A stretch of 64,000 nt of DNA from JACPYM01 sp963699175. Lineage in GTDB: Bacteria; Acidobacteriota; Blastocatellia; RBC074. The notes under the pieces were generated by a model that searched no databases, was not told the DNA's origin, and worked only from the letters and a program-made list of their open reading frames with translations. Made by a program: the position numbers and the translations under genes. Positions 9,147-16,810 of the stretch are shown here, piece by piece. Every line of letters starts with the position of its first letter. Positions within the stretch are counted from its first letter, which is position 1. The DNA lies in the NCBI GenBank assembly GCA_963699175.1, contig OY969418.1, forward strand, positions 8,370,001 to 8,434,000, given 5' to 3'.

Positions 9147-9737
9147 ATGTCACGTCGAACAAGTTTGTTTGTCAGCGCGCTGCTCGTGCTGGCTGTCCTG
9201 AGCCTGAGCTTGCTCACTGCTGCTAAGGCATTTAGTAGCTCTGCCCAACCCTTGCAGAGCGACCAAACTTTGCAAACGCTCCTCGGCGAAGTACACCAAC
9301 TCCGGCTGGTGCTGCAACGAGCGAATCTCAACACCTACCACGCGCAGATCACCATCGAGCGGATGAAGCTCCAGCAACAGCGCGTGGATCGTCTTACAAC
9401 TCAACTTGGCGAAATCCGTAATCAACTGGCCGAGACTCGAAAACCTTTGTCTTGGATACCCGCGACCATGAAGAATGATGAAATGAGGTTGGCCCAGGAG
9501 ACAGATGTAGCCAAGCGCGCCGATTTGGAAAGGTCAATCCAAAGTCTCAAAGTCGATTTGGAGGAGGCGACCCGGAAGGAGCAACAACAGCAGATATACG
9601 AGGCACAACTCCAGGCACAGTTGCAGTCGGAGCAGGCCAAGCTCGCTGAACTCAATGAGCGCTTAGACAGCTTGCAGCGTGAGCTGGAAACGCAGATGTC
9701 TAACGATAAGCCGCAGCCAAGTGGCAAGCGTCCCTAG
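9147..9737 (+). CDS. Secreted or periplasmic coiled-coil protein, function unknown
   Basis: A 196-residue protein with an N-terminal signal peptide (MSRRTSLFVSALLVLAVLSL, then LLTAAKAFSSS as a likely cleavage region). A long charged, Gln-rich coiled coil follows from about residue 45 to 185. The start ATG is preceded by AAAGAAAGGAG. Heptad-like runs such as QLQAQLQSEQAKLAEL are obvious, and there are no catalytic motifs. The stop lies 50 nt upstream of permease copy 4 on the same strand, so the two could form an operon. A periplasmic adaptor-like role next to a MacB-type permease is possible, but there is no lipoyl/barrel-sandwich domain as in MacA, so this is only a guess from context. Confidence 0.8.
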   Translation: MSRRTSLFVSALLVLAVLSLSLLTAAKAFSSSAQPLQSDQTLQTLLGEVHQLRLVLQRANLNTYHAQITIERMKLQQQRVDRLTTQLGEIRNQLAETRKPLSWIPATMKNDEMRLAQETDVAKRADLERSIQSLKVDLEEATRKEQQQQIYEAQLQAQLQSEQAKLAELNERLDSLQRELETQMSNDKPQPSGKRP

Positions 9738-9787
9738 CCGAACTGAAAGCTTCGGTACGAATAATCCGAAATCAACTTGGAGAAACT

Positions 9788-12208
9788 ATGCAAACACTCT
9801 GGCAAGACCTGCGCTACGGCGCGCGCATGTTGTTAAACCGCCCGGTTTTTACCATCGTCTCCGTACTCACGCTGGCGCTGGGCATCGGCGCGAACACAGC
9901 GATCTTCAGCGTCATCAATGCGGTGATCCTGCGCCCGCTGCCGTTTTACGAGCCGCAGCGGTTGGTAATGTTGTGGGGCACCAACGCGCGCGCCAACGAG
10001 CAGCAACAGCCCGCCTCGTTCGATGACTTCTATGATTTCCAGCGGCAGGCGCAATCCTTCAGCGGCATCGCCGCCGCTTCGCCACAATGGAGCTTAGTGC
10101 TGTCGGGCGGTGGCGAACCGGAGCAGCTTTTTGGGCAATACATTTCCAGCCATCTGCCAGCACTGCTCGGCGTGCAGCCGATGTTGGGCCGTCCGTTTTT
10201 GCCGGACGAAGATCGCGCGGGCGGCGCGCGCGTGGCGCTGCTCAGCCATAGCCTCTGGCAACGCTATTACGCCAGCGATCCAAACATCGTAGGCAAAACC
10301 ATCAGCCTCAATGGCGGAAGCACGACGGTGGTCGGTGTGATGCCGCCAGGCTTTCAATTTCTCGACGCTGCCGAAGTCTGGCTGCCGCTGGCGCAGAATC
10401 TCTTCCTGACGCGCGGGCGCGGGGTGCGCTTGCTCAACGTGATCGGGCGGCTGAAACCCGGCAGCACGTTGGCGCAGGCTGGCGCGGATATGAGCACGGT
10501 GACGCGCAATCTGGCGGCGCAATATCCCAACACGAACAGCGATGTGGGCGCGCGTTTGGTGTCTGTGCACGAGCAAGTGACGGGCAAAGTGCGGCTGGCG
10601 TTGTGGCTGATGTTCGGCGCGGTCGCGCTTGTTTTGTTGATTGCCTGCGCGAACGTGGCGAACTTGACGCTGGCGCGTGCGGCGGCGCGCCGCAAAGAAA
10701 TTGCCGTGCGTGCGGCGCTCGGCGCAGGGCGCGCGCGCTTGCTGCGCCAGTTACTGACCGAGAGCGTCTTGCTTGCATTGTTGGGCAGCGCGTTCGGCGT
10801 CTTGCTGGCCGTCTGGGGTATTGATGCGTTGATGACGCTCAATCCGCTGCAACTGCCGCGTTACAACCCGGTCGGCGTTGACGCCACCGTGCTCGGCTTT
10901 ACGTTGCTGGCGGCTTTATTGACCGGCGTCTTCTTCGGACTCGCGCCTGCGTGGCAGGCTGCCAAGCTCGATCTGCACACCTCGCTCAAAGACGGCGGGC
11001 GCACCGCCGCTGAAGCCGGGATGCGGCGTATGAGTAACTGGCTGGTCGTGGCCGAAATGGCGCTGGCGTTGGTCTTGTTGATCGGCGCTGGTTTGCTGAT
11101 TCGCAGCTTTACGCAATTGCTGCAAGTCAATCCGGGCTTCAATACCGAACGCGTGCTGACGATGCAGGTGCTGTTGCCGCAGACGGCGTATGCGCAACCG
11201 CAACAGCGCATCAACTTCTTTCAGGAGCTTGAAACGCGTCTCAAGGCATTGCCCGAAGTCAGCGGCGTCGGGATGGCGACGCGCTTGCCATTGCTCAGCG
11301 CACTCAACAATGTGACGAGCACGCTTGATATTGAAAGCCGCCCGCTCCCGGCAGGGCAACGCCCCGAAATAGATTTTCGCCGCGCCAGCACGGACTACTT
11401 TCAAACGCTCGGCATCCCGCTGCTCAAAGGCCGCACGCTGACCGAAGCCGATGTCGCCAACAGCACGGGCGCAGTCGTCATCAACGAGGCCTTGGCCAAA
11501 CGCTTCTGGCCCGGCGAAGACCCGCTCGGCAAACACTTGCGCACTGGCCCCAGCAGCGATCAAGCGCCCTGGCAAACGGTGGTCGGTGTCGTGGGCAACA
11601 TACGCCATCTGACGCTGGAGTTGGAGCCGCGCCCGGAGCTTTACTACCACACCAACAGCAACCCGCCGACCGGCCCGGTCTTCGTCATTCGCACGAAAGG
11701 CGACCCGCATAACGTAATTGCCGCCGCGCGCGCGCAGGTGCGCCAATTGGATCGCAACTTGCCGGTCGCCAACGTCAGCACGATGGAACAATTGGTCGCG
11801 CAATCGCTTGTCCAGCGGCGCTTTGCCATGCTCTTGTTCGGCATCTTCGCGGGGCTGGCCTTGGTCTTGGCAGGTGTCGGAATTTACGGCGTCGTCAGTT
11901 ACTCGGTCGCGCAGCGCACGCAAGAGATCGGCGTGCGCATGGCGCTCGGCGCGGCGCGCAGCGATGTGCTACGGCTGGTCTTGGGGCAGGGCATGAAGCT
12001 GGCTCTGCTCGGTGTCACTATCGGCTTGGGGTTGGCTGTGGCGTTGACGCGCTTGATGCAGAACCTGCTCTTCGGTGTGCGGGCGACCGACCCCCTGACG
12101 TTTGGGCTGATTGCCTTGCTGCTCGCTTCGGTCGCGCTGCTAGCCTGTTACATCCCGGCGCGACGCGCGACGAAAGTTGATCCGCTGGTGGCGCTCAGAT
12201 ACGAATAA
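9788..12208 (+). CDS. ADOP-family orphan ABC permease, copy 4
   Basis: An 806-residue permease beginning MQTLWQDLRYGARMLLNR, with a GGAG-containing ribosome-binding site. The first FtsX core is at about residue 283 (LLIACANVANLTLARAAARR), the second module starts near 416 (LVVAEMALALVLLIGAG) and the last FtsX core near 681, ending DPLVALRYE. It is 50 nt downstream of the secreted coiled-coil gene and 135 nt upstream of permease copy 5, all on the plus strand. This is one of the more canonical copies and shows no truncation. Confidence 0.93.
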   Translation: MQTLWQDLRYGARMLLNRPVFTIVSVLTLALGIGANTAIFSVINAVILRPLPFYEPQRLVMLWGTNARANEQQQPASFDDFYDFQRQAQSFSGIAAASPQWSLVLSGGGEPEQLFGQYISSHLPALLGVQPMLGRPFLPDEDRAGGARVALLSHSLWQRYYASDPNIVGKTISLNGGSTTVVGVMPPGFQFLDAAEVWLPLAQNLFLTRGRGVRLLNVIGRLKPGSTLAQAGADMSTVTRNLAAQYPNTNSDVGARLVSVHEQVTGKVRLALWLMFGAVALVLLIACANVANLTLARAAARRKEIAVRAALGAGRARLLRQLLTESVLLALLGSAFGVLLAVWGIDALMTLNPLQLPRYNPVGVDATVLGFTLLAALLTGVFFGLAPAWQAAKLDLHTSLKDGGRTAAEAGMRRMSNWLVVAEMALALVLLIGAGLLIRSFTQLLQVNPGFNTERVLTMQVLLPQTAYAQPQQRINFFQELETRLKALPEVSGVGMATRLPLLSALNNVTSTLDIESRPLPAGQRPEIDFRRASTDYFQTLGIPLLKGRTLTEADVANSTGAVVINEALAKRFWPGEDPLGKHLRTGPSSDQAPWQTVVGVVGNIRHLTLELEPRPELYYHTNSNPPTGPVFVIRTKGDPHNVIAAARAQVRQLDRNLPVANVSTMEQLVAQSLVQRRFAMLLFGIFAGLALVLAGVGIYGVVSYSVAQRTQEIGVRMALGAARSDVLRLVLGQGMKLALLGVTIGLGLAVALTRLMQNLLFGVRATDPLTFGLIALLLASVALLACYIPARRATKVDPLVALRYE

Positions 12209-12213
12209 TGAAG

Positions 12214-12326
12214 TCAAAAGGCAAAAGGCAAATATCAAAAGGCAAAAGGATGGAACTGTTTTTTCAAATATAAAAAAGACAAAGTGCCGACCTTTTGCCT
12301 TTTGATATTTACCTTTTGCCTTTTGA
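12214..12326. repeat. 36-bp inverted repeat between permease copies 4 and 5
   Basis: Arms 12214-12249 and 12291-12326 pair with one mismatch. Each arm is itself a repeat of the word CAAAAGGCAAAAGG. The loop contains a smaller T-rich/A-rich hairpin (GTTTTTTC...). The structure begins 5 nt after the stop of copy 4 and ends 17 nt before the ATG of copy 5, so it fills nearly the whole gap. It could act as a terminator of the upstream gene. Confidence 0.9.
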
Positions 12327-12343
12327 TTTTCCTGGAGGGACAG

Positions 12344-14812
12344 ATGCAAACACTCTGGCAAGACCTGCGCTACGGCGCGCGAATGTTGTTGAAGCAACCC
12401 GGCTTCACGTTGGTTGCGATCATTACGCTGGCGCTGGGGATTGGCGCGAACACGGCCATTTTCAGCGTAGTGAATACAGTGTTGCTGCGCCCGCTGCCTT
12501 ATTCCCAGCCTGACCGCTTGGTCTTCATTTATAACAACGCACCTGGGCTCGGCATTCGCAAGCTTGGGTTGATGGAAGCCGAATTTCTGCGTCTGCGCGA
12601 TCAAGCGCGCTCGCTCGATCAGGTGTCGCTTTACACCACGAGCACGTTCACGCTGACGGGCGTGGGCGAGACTGAGCGCGTTTCTGCGGGCACGGCTTCG
12701 GGCGATTTCTTCGCGGCGCTCGGCGTGCCGCTCCCGCTTGGTCGCAGCTTCAAGCTTGAAGAAGAGCCACGCGGGCAGGGCCACGTGGTGATTCTCAGTC
12801 ACAGCTTCTGGCAACGGAAATTCGCGGCCCGCCCCGACATCATCGGTCAATCGCTCACGCTCGACGGGCGCAGTTACACCGTCATCGGCGTGTTGCCGCA
12901 GAGCTTCAAATCCCCGCCTGAACTGCAAGCGGATCGGGCCATCGAGTTGTGGGTGCCGCCTGGCTATAACTTGGCCGGCCCCTGTTGTAGCCACGGATTG
13001 AGCGTCGTTGCCCGTTTGCGGGCGGGGCAAACACTTGAGCAAGCCCAGGCCGAAGTCAGCACGATTATGGCCGGTGTGAAGAAAGATTACCCGAATGGCT
13101 ATCCAAAGGACGGGTCAAAACAGGCGCTTGTCACGTCACTTCAACAGGAACTCATCGGCGACTTGCGGCGGGCGCTCTGGGTGTTGCTCGCTGCTGTCTT
13201 CTTTGTCTTGCTGATTGCCTGCGCCAATGTGGCCAATCTGTTGCTCGCGCGCAGCGAGACGCGCGTTTCAGAGATCGCCATTCGCACGGCCTTGGGAGCC
13301 GGGCGCGCCCGCCTCATCCGGCAACTGTTGGCGGAGAGTCTACTGCTGGCCGTTATCGGCGGCGGCTTAGGCTTGTTGCTGGCTTCGTGGGGCTTGGGTT
13401 TGCTCCCCACGCTCGGCGCTGAAAATATTCCGCGCTTGCAAGAAATCGCGCTGGACGCGCGGGTGCTTGGTTTCACACTGGCGCTGTCATTGCTGACGGG
13501 CGTGATCTTTGGGCTGGCGCCAGCCTTTCAAGCCGTCAAATTCGATCTGCACACGGCGCTCAAAGAAGGCGGGCGCACGTCTGCTTCGGCGAAAGGGCGC
13601 AGCCGGTTGCGCAATGCGCTGGTCGTGGCTGAAGTAGCGCTCTCGCTCGTGCTGCTGCTGGGCGCGGGGCTGCTCATCCGCAGCTTCTGGCGGCTGCAAC
13701 AAGTAGACACTGGTTTTAGAACTGAGCAGTTGCTGACCATGCGACTCTTTCCGCCAGCATCAACTTATCCCAACGACCAACAAGTCGCGACCTTCTATGA
13801 AAACTTGCTTGAGCGTGTGCGGTCACTGCCCGGTGTCAAAGACGCCACCGTAGCTGGCGGAGTGCCCATCGGTGACAGGAACGGCGGCACCGTGATGCAG
13901 ATCGAAGGGCAATCGTTTGAGTTGGGCGCACTCAATTCCGCCGGGTGGCGCGTCGTGTCGCCTGAGTACTTTCGCACGCTGGGCGTCCGGCTCCTGCGCG
14001 GACGTTTCCTGCAAGCTGCGGATCAAGAGCAGTCGCCCTCGGTTGCCGTGATCAACGAAACGCTGGCCCGCGCTCACTGGCCCAATGAGAACCCGCTCGG
14101 TCGGCGACTTAGGCTACTCAATCGGCCCCCAGAACAGGCGACGACAGCTTTTCTGACCGTAGTTGGTGTCGTGGCCGACGTGAAAAATGACAGCCTAACA
14201 GAGGCAGCGCGGCAAGAGGTATACGTGCCGTTGCGCCAGCGCGAGGCAGCCATAGACGGAATGGGTTTCACGCAGCAGATGTCTTTGGCCGTGCGCACTT
14301 CGGTCGAGCCGCTGAATCTGGTCAATGCCATCCGGCAAGAGGTCTGGGCGCTCGACCGTAGCATTCCCATCACCAACGTGCGGACGATGGAGCAGATTTT
14401 GGAGACGGTCACAGTGCAACCGCGCTTCAACACGATCTTGCTCGGCATCTTTGCCGCCGTGGCGCTGTTGTTGGCGGCGTTGGGCATTTATGGAGTGTTG
14501 TCGTACTCGGTCACGCAGCGCACGCACGAGATCGGCATCCGCGTCGCGTTGGGCGCACGGCCAGGCGACGTACTGAAGTTGGTCGTCAAGCATGGAATGA
14601 TGCTGACGCTGCTCGGCGTCGTGATTGGCTTAGCGGTCTCGTTCGCCTTGACCCGATTGTTGACGGGATTGCTCTACGAGGTGAGCGCGACCGATCCGAC
14701 AACCTTTGCACTCATCGCGCTGCTTTTGACCGGCGTGGCGCTTGTGGCTTGCTGGCTACCGGCGCGGCGCGCGACGAAGGTAGACCCGCTGGTTGCGCTG
14801 AGATATGAGTAA
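12344..14812 (+). CDS. ADOP-family orphan ABC permease, copy 5
   Basis: An 822-residue permease. The ATG at 12344 follows CCTGGAGGGACAG and starts the signature MQTLWQDLRYGARMLLKQ. The open frame from 12284 would translate the palindrome and is not used. FtsX cores lie near residues 289 (LLIACANVANLLLARSETR) and 699, with the second module from about 422. The first FtsX has SETRVSEIAIR instead of the usual AATRRREIAVR. The gene ends DPLVALRYE at 14812. The last 17 nt including the stop are duplicated immediately downstream (14815-14831), a likely slippage event. Confidence 0.93.
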   Translation: MQTLWQDLRYGARMLLKQPGFTLVAIITLALGIGANTAIFSVVNTVLLRPLPYSQPDRLVFIYNNAPGLGIRKLGLMEAEFLRLRDQARSLDQVSLYTTSTFTLTGVGETERVSAGTASGDFFAALGVPLPLGRSFKLEEEPRGQGHVVILSHSFWQRKFAARPDIIGQSLTLDGRSYTVIGVLPQSFKSPPELQADRAIELWVPPGYNLAGPCCSHGLSVVARLRAGQTLEQAQAEVSTIMAGVKKDYPNGYPKDGSKQALVTSLQQELIGDLRRALWVLLAAVFFVLLIACANVANLLLARSETRVSEIAIRTALGAGRARLIRQLLAESLLLAVIGGGLGLLLASWGLGLLPTLGAENIPRLQEIALDARVLGFTLALSLLTGVIFGLAPAFQAVKFDLHTALKEGGRTSASAKGRSRLRNALVVAEVALSLVLLLGAGLLIRSFWRLQQVDTGFRTEQLLTMRLFPPASTYPNDQQVATFYENLLERVRSLPGVKDATVAGGVPIGDRNGGTVMQIEGQSFELGALNSAGWRVVSPEYFRTLGVRLLRGRFLQAADQEQSPSVAVINETLARAHWPNENPLGRRLRLLNRPPEQATTAFLTVVGVVADVKNDSLTEAARQEVYVPLRQREAAIDGMGFTQQMSLAVRTSVEPLNLVNAIRQEVWALDRSIPITNVRTMEQILETVTVQPRFNTILLGIFAAVALLLAALGIYGVLSYSVTQRTHEIGIRVALGARPGDVLKLVVKHGMMLTLLGVVIGLAVSFALTRLLTGLLYEVSATDPTTFALIALLLTGVALVACWLPARRATKVDPLVALRYE

Positions 14813-14831
14813 ATGCTGAGATATAAGTAAA
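14797..14831 (+). repeat. Short tandem duplication of the 3' end of permease copy 5
   Basis: GCTGAGATATGAGTAAA (14797-14813) is followed at 14815-14831 by GCTGAGATATAAGTAAA, differing at one base. The first copy contains the stop codon of the permease; the second is a non-coding echo. Confidence 0.8.
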
Positions 14832-14941
14832 GGCGGAATTGGTGCGCGCTTATCTCAAGGCTTACTATCTGGCTGAAGATGCCGCTTAGAGTACTTACCA
14901 TCTGATTTTTCCTAAATGTCAACAAGACACCGAGAAGTTCA

Positions 14942-15571
14942 ATGATGATTCGTGTTAATCACAAAACCAGGCTGATGCGAGCTTGTGCCGTATCAATCGC
15001 GCTGTGTGTCGCGTTCGAGTTTATGAGCGCTTGCTGGGAGCGCAGTTCAGCGCAAATCCAACAAGCGTCTGGCACGTTGCCGCCTGCCAAGCGGATGGCG
15101 GACGGTAAACAATGGATGACAGAAAATCTGAACGTCAAGATTGTCCCGTCTTACTGCTACGAAGATGCGGAATCGAATTGCCGTCGGTATGGTCGTTTGT
15201 ACACCTGGGAGTCGGCGCGGCGCGTCTGTCAATCATTGGGAGATGGATGGCGATTGCCGACGGACGACGAATGGCGGCAAATGGCGAGGCACTACGGTGG
15301 TGTGAGCGCGGATGCGGATGACAAGGGGAAAGCGGCCTACAAGGCGCTTCTGGCCGGAGGTAGTTCGGGATTCAATGCCTTACTCGGCGGTGGGCGTTCC
15401 GATAATGGCCAATATAGACGATTGGAAGACCACGGCTTCTACTGGACTGCGTCAGAGATTGATCCAACCATTGGATGGTCCTACAACTTTGGTAAAGGCG
15501 GGCAAGCTCTACATCGTCAAAGCGGCCTTGAGAAGCAAGGAGCATATTCCGTTCGCTGTATCAGGGAGTGA
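14942..15571 (+). CDS. FISUMP-domain (major paralogous domain) lipoprotein
   Basis: A 209-residue protein with a signal peptide whose cleavage site looks like a lipobox (FMSAC, Cys31), followed by a FISUMP-type domain. Its landmarks are GKQWMTENLNV, GRLYTWESARRVCQ, GDGWRLPTDDEW and, near the end, FYWTASE and AYSVRCIRE. The domain is common in Bacteroidetes and Fibrobacter surface lipoproteins; its function is not established, and the fold resembles C-type-lectin/formylglycine-generating proteins. The gene lies where an ADOP permease body would be expected, because a permease 3' stump starts within about 15 nt of its stop. It was probably placed here by a rearrangement that removed a permease. 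Confidence 0.85.
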   Translation: MMIRVNHKTRLMRACAVSIALCVAFEFMSACWERSSAQIQQASGTLPPAKRMADGKQWMTENLNVKIVPSYCYEDAESNCRRYGRLYTWESARRVCQSLGDGWRLPTDDEWRQMARHYGGVSADADDKGKAAYKALLAGGSSGFNALLGGGRSDNGQYRRLEDHGFYWTASEIDPTIGWSYNFGKGGQALHRQSGLEKQGAYSVRCIRE

Positions 15572-15585
15572 CGACTGCTTGTTTT

Positions 15586-15665
15586 TGCTGGCGCTCGTGG
15601 CTTGCTGGCTGTCGGCACAACGCGCGACGAAGGTAGACCCGCTGGTCGCGCTGCGCTACGAATAA
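15586..15665 (+). pseudogene. 3' remnant of a deleted ADOP permease
   Basis: After the stop of the FISUMP gene, another frame reads LALVACWLSAQRATKV followed by DPLVALRYE and a stop at 15665. This is the exact C-terminal signature of the ADOP family. At DNA level it closely matches the end of permease copy 5 (GTGGCTTGCTGGCT, CGCGACGAAGGTAGACCCGC). Only about 26 codons remain and no start or first module exists, so it is a fossil of a further permease. Confidence 0.85.
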
Positions 15666-15675
15666 GGAGGAATCC

Positions 15676-16668
15676 ATGAACAAACGACTTCGCATGTCAG
15701 TCATAGCGGTTTTGCTGAGCGTTTCACTGCTCGCGCTGACTTACTACGCTGTGGCGCAGCAAGCAGCTCGCCATCCCTACGCTTCCGCGCAACCATTGCC
15801 AGAACCCAAAGTGTTTGGCGAAGGCCTCATCTCGACCGGTGATATGGAGTTAAATGCGGCCTTCACGCCGGACGGCAAGACGCTCTATTTTACGAAGCGC
15901 ACGCCCGCGCCGCAGCTGTGGTTCATCCTCGCTTCGCGCTTTCAAGCTGGCAAATGGAGCGTGCCGGAGATGGCGGAATTCTCAGGGCAGTACAGTGATT
16001 TCGATCCCTTTGTTACGCCCGATGGCCAGCATCTCTTCTTTTGTTCCATTCGCCCGGTAGACGGCCAACGCAAAACGGATTTCGACATTTGGGTGGTGGA
16101 CAAAACGGCGACCGGTTGGAGCGCGCCCAGGCAGCTCGAAGCGCCCATCAACACGCAGGCGCAAGAGTACTATCCTTCAGTCGCAGCCAACGGGACGCTC
16201 TACTTCAGTTCCAACCGCGAAGGCGGCAAAGGGCGCGGTGACATCTATCGCGCGCGTTGGGCAGAGGGAAAATACAGCGCGCCGGAAAACCTGGGCGAGC
16301 AGATCAACACGCAATTCTTCGAGGGCGACCCTTACATTGCGCCAGACGAAAGCTATTTGATCTTTGTTTCCTATGGCCGCCCAGACGGCGCTGGCGACGG
16401 CGATCTTTACATCAGTTTTCAACGCGCTGGCGCGTGGACAAAGGCGGTCAATCTCGGTGCGCCGTTCAATTCCAGCGCGCTTGATTTTTGTCCGATAGTG
16501 TCACCGGATGGAAAATACTTTTTCTTTACTAGCGAGCGAAGTTTTACTGCCACGCCTCTGACAACGCGGCTGAACTATGAACAGTTGATGAAACAAATCC
16601 GAAGCGTGCACAATGGGCTAGGCGATATTTATCAAGTGGACATCGGCGTTTTGAAGCTTGGCCGCTAA
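15676..16668 (+). CDS. Secreted PD40/TolB-like beta-propeller protein
   Basis: A 330-residue protein with a signal peptide (about 1-28, ...LALTYYAVAQQ) and at least four PD40-type propeller blades. The blades are recognisable by FTPDGKTLYFTK, VTPDGQHLFF, YYPSVAANGTLYFSS, IAPDESYLIF and VSPDGKYFFF. Such proteins are periplasmic or extracellular and usually mediate protein-protein or ligand contacts; no enzyme motif is present. The ATG follows AATAAGGAGGAATCC, an excellent Shine-Dalgarno that overlaps the stop of the permease remnant just upstream. It precedes permease copy 6 on the same strand with a 142-nt gap. Confidence 0.88.
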   Translation: MNKRLRMSVIAVLLSVSLLALTYYAVAQQAARHPYASAQPLPEPKVFGEGLISTGDMELNAAFTPDGKTLYFTKRTPAPQLWFILASRFQAGKWSVPEMAEFSGQYSDFDPFVTPDGQHLFFCSIRPVDGQRKTDFDIWVVDKTATGWSAPRQLEAPINTQAQEYYPSVAANGTLYFSSNREGGKGRGDIYRARWAEGKYSAPENLGEQINTQFFEGDPYIAPDESYLIFVSYGRPDGAGDGDLYISFQRAGAWTKAVNLGAPFNSSALDFCPIVSPDGKYFFFTSERSFTATPLTTRLNYEQLMKQIRSVHNGLGDIYQVDIGVLKLGR

Positions 16669-16810
16669 GTTTTTTGGTGCGCCAGCATCCCTGCTCACCG
16701 GGCGGGGCTGTTCGCCAAACCAAAGACAACAGCTTGCTCCAACGGCGCACCAAGTGCTGAAAGCGGATCAACCGCTCATCATTCACCATTCCCCTGTAGG
16801 AGGTAGGCTA

